Of a DNA stretch of 64,000 nt, positions 43,101 to 50,371 are shown in pieces. The notes under the pieces were generated by a model that worked only from the letters and a program-made list of their open reading frames with translations, was not told the origin of the DNA and ran no database searches. The stretch comes from Streptomyces durmitorensis (GTDB lineage Bacteria; Actinomycetota; Actinomycetes; Streptomycetales; Streptomycetaceae), in the NCBI RefSeq assembly GCF_023498005.1, contig NZ_CP097289.1:5332001-5396000 (forward strand), in the 5' to 3' direction. A program made the position numbers and the translations under genes. Numbering within the stretch: position 1 is the first letter of the stretch; each line of letters starts with the position of its first letter.

Positions 43101-43704
43101 GGAGCGGGAGATGCTCGGCCTCTACGTCTCCGACCACCCCCTCTTCGGCGTCGAGCACGTCCTGGCGGCGAAGGCCGACGCGGCGATCGCGAGCCTGACC
43201 GGGGGCGAGCACGCGGACGGCGCGGTGGTGACCATCGGCGGCATCATCTCCGGGCTCCAGCGCAAGGTGACGAAGCAGGGCAACGCGTGGGCGGTCGCCA
43301 CGGTGGAGGATCTGGCGGGATCGCTGGAGTGCATGTTCTTTCCGGCGGCGTATCAGCTGGTGTCGACCCAACTGGTGGAGGACACGGTGGTGTTCGTGAA
43401 GGGTCGCCTCGACAAACGGGAGGATGTCCCGCGCCTGGTGGGGATGGAGCTGTCGGTCCCAGACCTCTCGCACGCGGCGGCGGACGCGCCCGTGCTCCTC
43501 GACATGCACGAGCCCCAGGTCACCCCGCTCTCGGTCGCCCAGCTGAAGGAGATCCTCCGCTCGCACCCGGGCCCCACGGAGGTGCGGCTGCGGGTGCGGG
43601 GGAGGGAGCGGACGACGGTGTACCGGCTCGGGTTCCGGGTCGCGGTCCGCCCGGAGTTCTGGGCGGACCTCAAGGCGGCGGTGGTGGTGGCGCGGGGGGC
43701 GTAG
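40141..43704 (+). CDS. dnaE: DNA polymerase III alpha subunit (DnaE paralogue)
   Basis: 1187 aa. The PHP domain opens the protein (THLHVHTQYSLLDGAARLG, TDHGN). The C-family polymerase core has GPGRGSAAGSLV, the catalytic aspartates in MPDVDIDFDERR and LLKIDFLGLRNLT, and FNKAHAAAYALVSYWTAYLK. A helix-hairpin-helix region and an OB fold (VVTIGGIISGLQRKVTKQGN) follow. All key residues are present, so it should be active. A GLGLGL repeat lies around residue 960. DnaE1-like rather than the ImuA/ImuB-linked DnaE2; its place behind a TetR gene, away from replication genes, suggests an extra copy. GTG at 40141 chosen over GTG 40135, which falls inside the Shine-Dalgarno. Confidence 0.9.
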   Translation: MPKPFTHLHVHTQYSLLDGAARLGDMFKACDELGMSHIAMTDHGNLHGAYDFFHQAQGAGVTPIIGIEAYVAPGSRRDKRKVRWGQPHQKRDDVSGSGGYTHKTLWAADRTGLHNLFRLSSDAYAEGWLQKWPRMDKETLAAWSEGIIASTGCPSGELQTRLRLGQFDEARKAAGEYQDIFGKDRYFLELMDHGIEIERRVRDGLLEIGKELGIPPLVTNDSHYTYAHESAAHDALLCIQTGKNLSDPDRFRFDGTGYHLKSGDEMYAIDTSDAWQEGCRNTLLVAEQIDTTGMFEKRDLMPKFEVPDGYTEVSWFRDEVATGMRRRFPEGVGDAYARQAEYEMDVIIQMGFPGYFLVVADFIMWAKYNGIAVGPGRGSAAGSLVSYAMGITDLDPIEHGLIFERFLNPERVSMPDVDIDFDERRRVEVIRYVTRKYGADKVAMIGTYGKIKAKNAIKDSARVLGYPYAMGDRLTKAMPPDAGGKGIELAGITDPSHPRHGEAGEIRGMYENEPDVKKVIDTAKGVEGLVRQMGVHAAGVIMSSETITDHVPVWVRHSDGVTITQWDYPQCESLGLLKIDFLGLRNLTIMDDAVKMVAANKGVDLDLLTIPLDDSRTFELFGRGDTLGVFQFDGGPMRSLMRLMKPDEFEDITAVTALYRPGPMGMNTHTNYALRKNAQQEIIPIHPEVEEPLRDVLGLTYGLVVYQEQVQKAAQVLAGYTLGQADLLRRAMGKKKKEVLDKEFVPFRDGCRERGYGDEAIQAVWDVLVPFAGYAFNKAHAAAYALVSYWTAYLKANYPAEYMAAVLTSVRDDKDKSAVYLNECRRMGIRVLPPNVNASVANFAAQGDDVILFGLTAVRNVGASVVDVIVKCRKEKGKYESFPDYLEKVDATACNKRTTESLIKAGAFDEMGHTRKGLTACYEPLIDNVVQVKRREAEGQFDLFGGERFGGEREAADPGLGLGLGLGLGLDVEFPSGEWEKTYLLAQEREMLGLYVSDHPLFGVEHVLAAKADAAIASLTGGEHADGAVVTIGGIISGLQRKVTKQGNAWAVATVEDLAGSLECMFFPAAYQLVSTQLVEDTVVFVKGRLDKREDVPRLVGMELSVPDLSHAAADAPVLLDMHEPQVTPLSVAQLKEILRSHPGPTEVRLRVRGRERTTVYRLGFRVAVRPEFWADLKAAVVVARGA
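43015..43050 (+). repeat. Hexamer run in dnaE (GGGCTC-type x6)
   Basis: Six hexamers, five identical GGGCTC and one GGACTC, encoding alternating Gly-Leu in a linker before the OB-fold region. Confidence 0.92.
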
Positions 43705-43816
43705 GGATCCGGGGGAGGGCTTAGGGATCGGGCGGGCGTAGGGATCGGGCTGCGCCATTTGCCGGGTCGGCAAAGTTCCTCGCGGGCGGGGGATGCGGGG
43801 GCCCAGGATCATGACG

Positions 43817-43837
43817 TACGTACTTGTTCCGTACGTA
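43817..43837. promoter_or_regulatory. Inverted repeat upstream of the epoxide hydrolase
   Basis: TACGTAC-7-GTACGTA, 66 bases before the ATG at 43903. It could be an operator or promoter element; its regulator is unknown. Confidence 0.45.
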
Positions 43838-43902
43838 TCGACTGCGCACGCATCTGCTCTGCCGCTGCCGGCGCATCCGCTGATCCTGATCCGGGAGGAA
43901 AC

Positions 43903-44886
43903 ATGTCGCACCACGCCCCGCACCACCGCCTGGTGGACGTCCCCGGCGGCCGGATCCACCTCGTGGAACAGGGCACGGGCCCCTTGGTCCTCCTGGTCCA
44001 CGGCTTCCCCGAGTCCTGGTACTCGTGGCGTCACCAGCTCCCGGTGCTCGCCGAGGCGGGCTTTCGCGCGGTGGCGATCGACGTGCGTGGCTACGGCCGC
44101 TCGTCGAAGCCGCGGGAGGTGGACGCGTACCGGATGCTGGCGCACGTCGCCGACAACGTCGGGGTCGTCCGCGCCCTGGGCGCGGAGACCGCGACGATCG
44201 TGGGCCACGACTGGGGCTCGGCCATCGCGGCGAACTCGGCACTGCTGAGGCCGGACGTGTTCACGGCGGTGGGCCTGCTGAGCGTCCCCTACGCGCCCCG
44301 GGGCGGGCCCCGTCCCACGGACGCGTTCGCCATGATCGGCGGAGGGGACGAGGAGTTCTACGTCAGCTACTTCCAGGAGGAGGGGACGGCGGAGGCGGAG
44401 ATCGAGCCGGATGTGCGGGGCTGGCTCGCGGGGTTCTACGCGGGCCTGTCGGCGGACACGATGCCGTCGCCCGACCACCCGAGCCTTCACTTCGTGGCCA
44501 GGGGCGGACGGATGTCGGACCGCTTCGGGCCGGCATCGAGGCTGCCCTCCTGGCTGGCGGAGGCCGATCTCGACGTCTACGCGGGCGAGTTCGAGCGGAC
44601 GGGGATGACGGGCGCCCTCAACCGCTACCGCAACGTCGACCGCGACTGGGAGGACCTGGCGCCGTGGGACGGCGCCCCCATCACTCAGCCGTCACTGTTC
44701 ATCGGCGGCGACCAGGACGCGTCGACGACGTGGCTGGCGGACGCGATCAAGGCGTACCCGCGGACGCTGCCCGGCCTGGTGTCCTCGCACATCCTGGAGG
44801 GATGCGGGCACTGGGTGCAGCAGGAGCGGGCGTTCGAGGTGAACCGGCTCCTGGTGGAGTGGCTGAGGGCGTTCCACGTGGCGTGA
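43903..44886 (+). CDS. Alpha/beta hydrolase, epoxide hydrolase-like
   Basis: 327 aa. Oxyanion motif HGFPESWYSWRHQLPVLAEA, nucleophile Asp in VGHDWGSAIAA, and the terminal His in LEGCGHWVQQE; the Asp nucleophile rather than Ser marks an epoxide hydrolase. The cap domain (about 140-240) has tyrosines such as GGDEEFYVSYFQ that could activate the epoxide. ATG at 43903 with GGGAGGA upstream. It stands as a single gene with its own inverted repeat in front and has no regulon palindrome. Confidence 0.88.
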   Translation: MSHHAPHHRLVDVPGGRIHLVEQGTGPLVLLVHGFPESWYSWRHQLPVLAEAGFRAVAIDVRGYGRSSKPREVDAYRMLAHVADNVGVVRALGAETATIVGHDWGSAIAANSALLRPDVFTAVGLLSVPYAPRGGPRPTDAFAMIGGGDEEFYVSYFQEEGTAEAEIEPDVRGWLAGFYAGLSADTMPSPDHPSLHFVARGGRMSDRFGPASRLPSWLAEADLDVYAGEFERTGMTGALNRYRNVDRDWEDLAPWDGAPITQPSLFIGGDQDASTTWLADAIKAYPRTLPGLVSSHILEGCGHWVQQERAFEVNRLLVEWLRAFHVA

Positions 44887-44910
44887 CGCCCTGACGCCTG
44901 ACGCCCTGCG

Positions 44911-45528
44911 TCAGTGGCCGACGGGTGGCTCCACGCAGCCGGTCTCCATGAAGGGGCCGTTGGCCTTCGCCTCGTAGTTGGTGGGCTGCACGAAGGCGGT
45001 GACGCAGGCGTCGTCGCGTACGCGGAGGCCGATCATGGTGCCCTCGGGGGTGACGTACTGGTCGTTCTCGTAGCGGGAGCGCATTGCGCTGACGATGAGG
45101 TTGCCGCTGAGTACTTTGCCCTTGCTGCCGTACTTCTCGATCTTGTATCCGAGCTCTCCGGTGAGCGCGGCCCGCACGCTCTCGGGGTCCCACTTCTTCG
45201 CCTTGTGGAGCCGCTTGAGGACGGGCCCGATGCGGGCGGCCTCGGCCTGGGCGGCTTCCTCGCTCGCGGGGGACATGTCGCCGGGGCGGCGGTAGGCGTT
45301 GTTCTCACCGTTGTGGGGCGCGCCGTCGACGACACCGGGTTCCACGTAGGGGGAGGCGCCGGGGCCGGGGGTCTGGCTCGCCTCTGGGGAGGCGGAGCCG
45401 GAGGCAGCGGTGGTGGTGCCGTGCCGCTGCTCGCCGCAGCCGGTGAGGGATGCTGCGAGGGCGGCGCCTATGAGGAGAGCGGACATCGTGCAGGGGCGCC
45501 GCCGCTGGGTTGAGGTGACCATGTTCAT
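44911..45528 (-). CDS. Putative lipoprotein of unknown function
   Basis: 205 aa. The signal peptide MNMVTSTQRRRPCTMSALL runs into a hydrophobic core ending LAASLTGC, a lipobox, so the protein should be lipid-anchored outside the membrane. A Ser/Thr/Pro-rich spacer (about 35-70) follows, then a compact domain with RIGPVLKRLHKAKKWDPESV and two cysteines (DDACVTAF, ETGCVEPP). I do not recognise the family. It overlaps a small palindrome at its 3' end that could help terminate transcription of both convergent genes. Confidence 0.75.
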   Translation of the reverse strand: MNMVTSTQRRRPCTMSALLIGAALAASLTGCGEQRHGTTTAASGSASPEASQTPGPGASPYVEPGVVDGAPHNGENNAYRRPGDMSPASEEAAQAEAARIGPVLKRLHKAKKWDPESVRAALTGELGYKIEKYGSKGKVLSGNLIVSAMRSRYENDQYVTPEGTMIGLRVRDDACVTAFVQPTNYEAKANGPFMETGCVEPPVGH

Positions 45529-45545
45529 GACTCTTCCACGTTCTC

Positions 45546-45899
45546 GTGGGCACCGTTCCGAAGTCTGACGTCATCGTCTTCGACAAGACCGGCCTCGACA
45601 TCGCCACCTTGGACCGCATCCCAGCAGAGAAGGTCGTCCTGGCGGTCGAGGTCGTCTCCCCCGGCTCACGGAAGGATGATCGCTTCCTCAAGCCGGGAAT
45701 GTACGCGGAAGCGGGCATCGCCTACTACTGGCGTGTGGAGCGCGGCGACGAGATCGCCCCGGTCGTCCATGAGTTCTGGCGGCACCACGAGTCCGGCGTA
45801 TTCGTCCCGAGTCCCGAACGCCCCGTCCACACCGGCAAGCTCACCACCGAGGTGCCCTTCCCGATCGACATCGACCTGCGGAGTCTGATCGAGGTCTGA
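45546..45899 (+). pseudogene. Uma2-family endonuclease remnant, 5'-truncated
   Basis: 117 codons matching the C-terminal two thirds of Uma2 (DUF820) restriction-like proteins: KSDVIVFDKTGLD, VVLAVEVVSPGSRKDD and MYAEAGIAYYWRVE, the last two holding the PD-(D/E)XK-like acidic residues. Full members are about 180-195 residues; the first 60-70 are absent and the divergent lipoprotein start lies only 18 bases upstream. There is a GTG at 45546 but no ribosome site. I read it as a decayed fragment. Confidence 0.7.
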
Positions 45900-46526
45900 C
45901 TAGGCCTGGGCGGCGGGCTGCGCCCGGAACTTTTCGACCAGGGCGGGCGGGGCCTTCTCCGGGGAGCCCGCGTCGTACGGCGGCTGGGGGTCGTACTCGA
46001 TGAGCAGCTGCACGGTCTGCGCGTGCTCGTCGCCCGCGATCTTCCCGGCGAGGGTGAGCCCCATGTCGATCCCGGCGGAGACGCCCGCCCCGGTGACGTA
46101 CTTCCCGTCGAACACGACGCGCTGCCCCGTGGAGTCGACCCCGAACTGCTTGATCTGCTCAAGGGCGAGCCAATGGGACGTGGCCCGGCGCCCCTTGAGA
46201 AGCCCGGCGGCCGCGAGGATGAGGGACCCGGTGCAGACGGAGGTGGTCCAGGTGGTGGTGGCATCAACGGCGCGCAGCCAGTTCAGCAGGGCCTCGTTCT
46301 TGAGATCGGGCTCAGGACTTCCCGGTACGACGACGATGTCCGGGCTGCTGACCTCGGCGAGGGACTTCGTGGCGACGAGGGAGAGGGCGCGGGTGTCGTC
46401 GAGTACGGGACCGGCCTGCTCGGCGACGAAGACGACTTCGGCGCCGGGGAGTCCGGCGAGGGTCTGGAAGGGGCCGACGGCGTCGAGAACGGTGAACTTG
46501 TCGTAGAGCAGGATCGCTATTTGCAT
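45900..46526 (-). CDS. DJ-1/PfpI-family protein (isonitrile hydratase-like)
   Basis: 208 aa. Class I glutamine-amidotransferase-like fold with IAILLYDKFTVLDAVGPFQ at the N-terminus and the nucleophile cysteine in TTSVCTGSLILAAAGLLKG near residue 100. No AraC helix-turn-helix follows, which separates it from the GlxA-type regulator at 17.7 kb. Closest recognised type is isonitrile hydratase/InhA, but the substrate is uncertain. ATG at 46526 with GGGAAAGGGA upstream. Its stop abuts the Uma2 remnant; afsS lies 228 bases upstream in the same direction. Confidence 0.84.
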   Translation of the reverse strand: MQIAILLYDKFTVLDAVGPFQTLAGLPGAEVVFVAEQAGPVLDDTRALSLVATKSLAEVSSPDIVVVPGSPEPDLKNEALLNWLRAVDATTTWTTSVCTGSLILAAAGLLKGRRATSHWLALEQIKQFGVDSTGQRVVFDGKYVTGAGVSAGIDMGLTLAGKIAGDEHAQTVQLLIEYDPQPPYDAGSPEKAPPALVEKFRAQPAAQA

Positions 46527-46754
46527 GGGGTCCCTTTCCCGGGGCGATGTCGTGCCGTCCCCCAAGTCTTCAGACGCACCCCGATGGCTGCAATGACGAG
46601 TTCCCCGCCTTTTCTGCCATGGGAGGCGTCCGGACGTGGGCCCAGACATGCGTCGACCGCGGTGGCTCCCCTCCGCGCCACCGCGGTCGACCCCCGTTTC
46701 CCCCTGCTCCCCCGTATCCCCCGTGCCCCCGTGTCCCCCGTCGGGATGTGAGTC

Positions 46755-46931
46755 TTAGGCGTCCTTCGCCGGCGGGGTGGGCATGTGACCGTCGCCCAGC
46801 GTGGTCACTTCGCCGTCCTTCGGCGGGCTGGGCATGTGGCCGTCGCCGAGTGTCGTGATCTCGCTGTCCTTCGGCGGGACGGGCATGTGGCCGTCGTCCT
46901 TGATCGTTGTCTTCTTCTTCGCATCGCTCAT
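46755..46931 (-). CDS. afsS: AfsS, small repeat protein activating secondary metabolism
   Basis: 58 aa, short and easily missed. It reads MSDAKKKTTIKD and then three repeats DGHMPxPPKD, with TTLG linkers, at about residues 13, 30 and 47; it ends TPPAKDA. The HMPxxP repeat is the known signature of AfsS, the small protein whose transcription is activated by AfsR and which stimulates antibiotic production in Streptomyces. AGGAG lies nine bases before the ATG at 46931. It lies downstream of afsR in the same direction, as in S. coelicolor. A strong hairpin and an AfsR-box-like sequence stand upstream. Confidence 0.9.
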   Translation of the reverse strand: MSDAKKKTTIKDDGHMPVPPKDSEITTLGDGHMPSPPKDGEVTTLGDGHMPTPPAKDA

Positions 46932-46968
46932 GGTGACAACTCCTATGGAATTGCAGGGGCTCTGGGAA

Positions 46969-47020
46969 CTAGATCGCCCGTTCGGAAACTCCCCCGAGGG
47001 TTGCCGAACGGGCGATCTAG
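46969..47020. promoter_or_regulatory. 17-bp perfect hairpin upstream of afsS
   Basis: Arms CTAGATCGCCCGTTCGG (46969-46985) and CCGAACGGGCGATCTAG (47004-47020), 18-base loop. It is placed between the afsR end and the afsS ribosome site, so it could terminate afsR or act in the afsS leader. TATATAT follows at 47031-47038. Confidence 0.85.
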
Positions 47021-47102
47021 GGGCCGCTCACGATATATAGGTGGGGCCCAGGCGACCCGTCTGCCCCCCGACGCGACGGATCGATGTGTTGAGAGTGGCA
47101 GG

Positions 47103-47124
47103 CACCCATAAACGTTCGATGAAC
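47103..47124 (-). promoter_or_regulatory. Candidate AfsR/PHO-box direct repeat for afsS
   Basis: On the minus strand, two 11-base repeats GTTCATCGAAC and GTTTATGGGTG in tandem. AfsR and PhoP bind 11-base direct repeats of this kind at afsS. The box lies just past the afsR stop codon; no matching -10 was found at the standard distance. Confidence 0.5.
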
Positions 47125-47140
47125 GCCGCGGGTGGCTCGG

Positions 47141-50092
47141 TCAAGCCGCCGCGACGGGGTCGAGGAGGGCCCGTACTTCGTCGGCCTCCAGAGCCCCCGC
47201 TCCCTCGTGAATGGCCAGAGCTTCCGTCCAGCAGGCCCGTGCGCGGTCGAGTTGCCCGAGATTGTCGAGCGACCTTCCCAGAAGGATCAGTACGTTGGCA
47301 CGCATCCAATCACCACCCATGCAGCCGGTGGCCAGGGCTTGCTCCGCATGCCTGGCTGCCTGGGCCGAGCGGCCGGCCTGGAGATGCACTTGAGCGATCC
47401 GGTAGTGAGTAGTGCCTTCCCAAAGGCGCTGACGGTTCTCCACGAAGACCTGGAGGGCGTCGGCGAGTTCATCAAGAGCCTCCGCATGGCGGCCCGCATG
47501 GCTGAGGCTGATCCCGAGGGCGTACTTCGCGTTGGCCAGCCGGAATGTGAGGCCCAGGTCGTCGTAGATGGTCACGCCTTGTCGGGCGAGATCAATTGCC
47601 TTGCTCGTGCACCCCATGGAGACGAGTACCCGGGAGAGGTTGCAGAGAGCGCTCGCCTCACCTGGACCGTTGCCATCAGCGCGAAAGGCTTCGATGGCCT
47701 TGCGGAAGAAGCTCTCGCTGGCGGCATGCTGATTCATGCAGGCTGCGGTGATCCCCTGCTCATTCGGGGCGTTTCCGCTGGTCCATGGGTCATCGGACTT
47801 GAGCGCGAGCTGCGCGGCCTGCTCCAGTTCGGCTGCGGCCTCTTCGAACTGTCCTCCGACCCGGCTGAGTACTTGAGCCAGGCTGACCCGCGCCCGCCCC
47901 TCGGCGTACGAGTCGCCTGCAGCCGAAGCGGCATCCCGCGCAGCCACAGTGGCCAACTCATAGCGCAGCGAACTCGCCCCCGACTCCGCCAAGTCCTTGG
48001 ATGCAAGCAGCAGATCGACCGCCCGCCGCAACGTGCTCGGTCCCAGCGACTGCTGGACGCAGGCCAGGATGCAGGCCGCCTCCGAGTGCAGCCAGTCCAG
48101 CGCCTTCGCGTCGTCGCTGAAGTCCTGGCCCACATGCTCGGTCACTTCGAGGTGGTCCACCGTCCGGTCCCCGGGGCGCTCTATCGCGTAGACCCGGGCC
48201 GCCGATGCCAGATAGAAGTCCAACAGCCGCGACACCGCCGATTCCCGCTCGGCCGGCGGCAGCTCCCGCTCCGCGCACGCACGCGCGTAGAGCCGAACCA
48301 GGTCGTGGTAGCGGTACCGACCCGGAGCCGCCGACTCCACCAGAGAAGTGTCGACCAGTGATTCGAGGAGGTCCTCCGTCTCCTCCGTCGGGAGGTCGAG
48401 GACCGCGGCCGCCGCCGCCAGTGAGAGGTCCGGGCCGTCCGCCAGGCCCAGCAAACGGAACGCCCGGGCCTGCGCCGGCTCCAGCTGGCCGTAGCCCAGC
48501 TCGAACGTCGCCTTCACCGCCAGGTCGCCCGCCTGGAGTTCGTCGAGGCGCCGCCGCTCGTCCGCCAGTTTCGCGGCCAGCGTCGAGACCGTCCACGTAC
48601 GGCGGGCCGCCAGGCGGGACGCCGCGATGCGGATCGCCAAGGGCAGGAAGCCGCACGCCGCCACCACGTCGAGCGCGGCCTTCCGCTCCGATGTGACTCT
48701 TTCCTCGCCGACGATCCGGGTGAAGAGGAGGAGCGCCTCCTCCGGGGACATGACGTCCAGGTCCACCAGGTGGGCCCCGGCGAGGTCCACCATCCGGATC
48801 CGGCTCGTCACCAGGGCCGCGCAGCCCTCCATGCCCGGCAGGAGCGGCCTCACCTGCGCCGCGTCACGTGCGTTGTCCAGGACCACGAGGACCCGACGGC
48901 CGTCCAGGACCGACCTGTACAGCGCCGCCCTCTCCTCCAGGGAGTCCGGTATCGCCGAGTCGGCCGTCCCCAGGGCCCGCAGGAACGCGCCCAGCACCGT
49001 CTCCGGTTCCGCCGCCCTCGAACCCGCGCCCTGAAGGTCCACGTACAACTGCCCGTCGGGGAAGTAGGTGCGGGCCACGTGCGCCACGTGGACGGCGAGC
49101 GTCGTCTTGCCCACGCCCCCGATGCCCGCGAGCGCCGAGACCGCCATCACCCGGCCCTCCGCCGCCGACAGGATCTCGCTCAGCTCGGAGACGAAAGATG
49201 CCCGGCCCGTGAAGTCAGGGACGGTGGCGGGGAGTTGGGCTGGGCGCACCGCCGCTGCCGCCGGCTCAGGGGCCGCCGCCGAGGGTTCCGCGAGCGCCGG
49301 GTCCGCCTGGAGGATCCGCTGCTGAAGTTCCTTCAGACCCGGGCGCGGGTCCACCCCCAGTTCGTCGGCCAGCAGGCGGCGCGTGTCCGCGTAGACCGCG
49401 AGCGCCTCCGCCTGGCGTCCGCTGCGGTACAGCGCCAGCATCAGGAGTTCGCGCAGGCGCTCCCGCAGGGGGTGTGCGGCCGTCAGCGCCGTCAGCTCCG
49501 AGACCGCCTCCGCGTGGCAGCCGACCTCCAGGTCCATGTCCAGACGGGATTCGAGGAGCTGGAGGCGCCACTCCTCCAGGCGCGTGCGCTCCGTCTCCGC
49601 GTAGGGACCGGGGACGTTCGCCAGAGGTTCGCCGTCCCACAGGCTCAGCGCCTTGTTGACCAGGGAGCGCGCCTGGCAGAGGTCGGACACCCCTCGTGCC
49701 TTCTCCGCCTCCGCCCACAGGTCCTCCGCCAGTGCCAGGTCCAGGGCGCCGTCGGCCACCGCGATCGAGTAGCCGCCCGACTCGCTGACCAGGACACCGG
49801 CCGGGAGCACCTTGCGCAGGCGCGACGCGTACGTACGGACCGCGGCCAGTGCCTGTGAGGGCGGTTCCTCGCCCCAGAGGGCGTCGATCAGTTCGTGTGC
49901 CGTCGCCGTGCGGCCGTCACGCAGCAGGAGCGCCGCGAGCAGGGCCCGCTGCTGCGGAGAGCCCATGGACAGCTGCTCGGCGCCGTGCCACGCACGTACG
50001 GGGCCGAGCACGCTGAAGTGCGGTCTCAGGCCCTCGGGGGCGTTCCCCGGGGCCGGACGCCGCTGGTCCGGTACTCGCGGTACAACGTCCAT
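47141..50092 (-). CDS. afsR: AfsR, SARP-NB-ARC-TPR global regulator
   Basis: 983 aa. N-terminal OmpR-like winged helix (about 25-115, FSVLGPVRAWHGAEQLSMGS), bacterial transcriptional activation domain (about 115-275), NB-ARC ATPase (about 300-600) with Walker A GIGGVGKTTLAVH and VLVVLDNARD, and C-terminal TPR repeats (about 700-960). This is the layout and length of AfsR, phosphorylated by AfsK and activating afsS. ATG at 50092 chosen for GGGGGAG upstream and for matching the known N-terminus; the frame is open 35 codons earlier. The gene is divergent from a regulon amidohydrolase. Confidence 0.93.
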   Translation of the reverse strand: MDVVPRVPDQRRPAPGNAPEGLRPHFSVLGPVRAWHGAEQLSMGSPQQRALLAALLLRDGRTATAHELIDALWGEEPPSQALAAVRTYASRLRKVLPAGVLVSESGGYSIAVADGALDLALAEDLWAEAEKARGVSDLCQARSLVNKALSLWDGEPLANVPGPYAETERTRLEEWRLQLLESRLDMDLEVGCHAEAVSELTALTAAHPLRERLRELLMLALYRSGRQAEALAVYADTRRLLADELGVDPRPGLKELQQRILQADPALAEPSAAAPEPAAAAVRPAQLPATVPDFTGRASFVSELSEILSAAEGRVMAVSALAGIGGVGKTTLAVHVAHVARTYFPDGQLYVDLQGAGSRAAEPETVLGAFLRALGTADSAIPDSLEERAALYRSVLDGRRVLVVLDNARDAAQVRPLLPGMEGCAALVTSRIRMVDLAGAHLVDLDVMSPEEALLLFTRIVGEERVTSERKAALDVVAACGFLPLAIRIAASRLAARRTWTVSTLAAKLADERRRLDELQAGDLAVKATFELGYGQLEPAQARAFRLLGLADGPDLSLAAAAAVLDLPTEETEDLLESLVDTSLVESAAPGRYRYHDLVRLYARACAERELPPAERESAVSRLLDFYLASAARVYAIERPGDRTVDHLEVTEHVGQDFSDDAKALDWLHSEAACILACVQQSLGPSTLRRAVDLLLASKDLAESGASSLRYELATVAARDAASAAGDSYAEGRARVSLAQVLSRVGGQFEEAAAELEQAAQLALKSDDPWTSGNAPNEQGITAACMNQHAASESFFRKAIEAFRADGNGPGEASALCNLSRVLVSMGCTSKAIDLARQGVTIYDDLGLTFRLANAKYALGISLSHAGRHAEALDELADALQVFVENRQRLWEGTTHYRIAQVHLQAGRSAQAARHAEQALATGCMGGDWMRANVLILLGRSLDNLGQLDRARACWTEALAIHEGAGALEADEVRALLDPVAAA

Positions 50093-50344
50093 CGCTCCCC
50101 CTGCTGCCCTTCCGTGCCCGGCCGTCACCGGGTCTGGTCGTGCGCGCGGGTCTGCCCTGCCCGCGATTGTCGCTCTTTGCCTGGTTCCGTTCTCCACCTG
50201 GCCCTTGCTCCCCGCCAGTTTGCCTTGTTCATGGCGGATACGTCAGCCGTGCGAGACGGCTCTCACAGGGTCCACGCACTCGGCGGCCGGTAATGGACGG
50301 GGGATGGACGGCCGGCCGATCACCGATGGATAGCTGACGGGGAG

Positions 50345-50359
50345 CTGACGGGTCGTCAG
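50345..50359. promoter_or_regulatory. Regulon palindrome, perfect
   Basis: CTGACGGGTCGTCAG, 12 bases upstream of GTG 50372. A half site CTGACGG precedes it at 50334. No Shine-Dalgarno fits between it and the start. Confidence 0.78.
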
Positions 50360-50371
50360 ATCAGCGCTACC

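Noticed and set aside
44898..44914. CTGACGCCCTGCGTCAG as a further regulon operator
   Set aside because: The halves match but the spacer is two bases longer (17 bp in total) and it lies at gene 3' ends, more like a small terminator stem.
46785..47111. A 108-codon open frame on the plus strand over afsS
   Set aside because: It is the antisense of the AfsS repeats (repeated HMPxPP codons read backwards); the minus-strand reading matches AfsS exactly.
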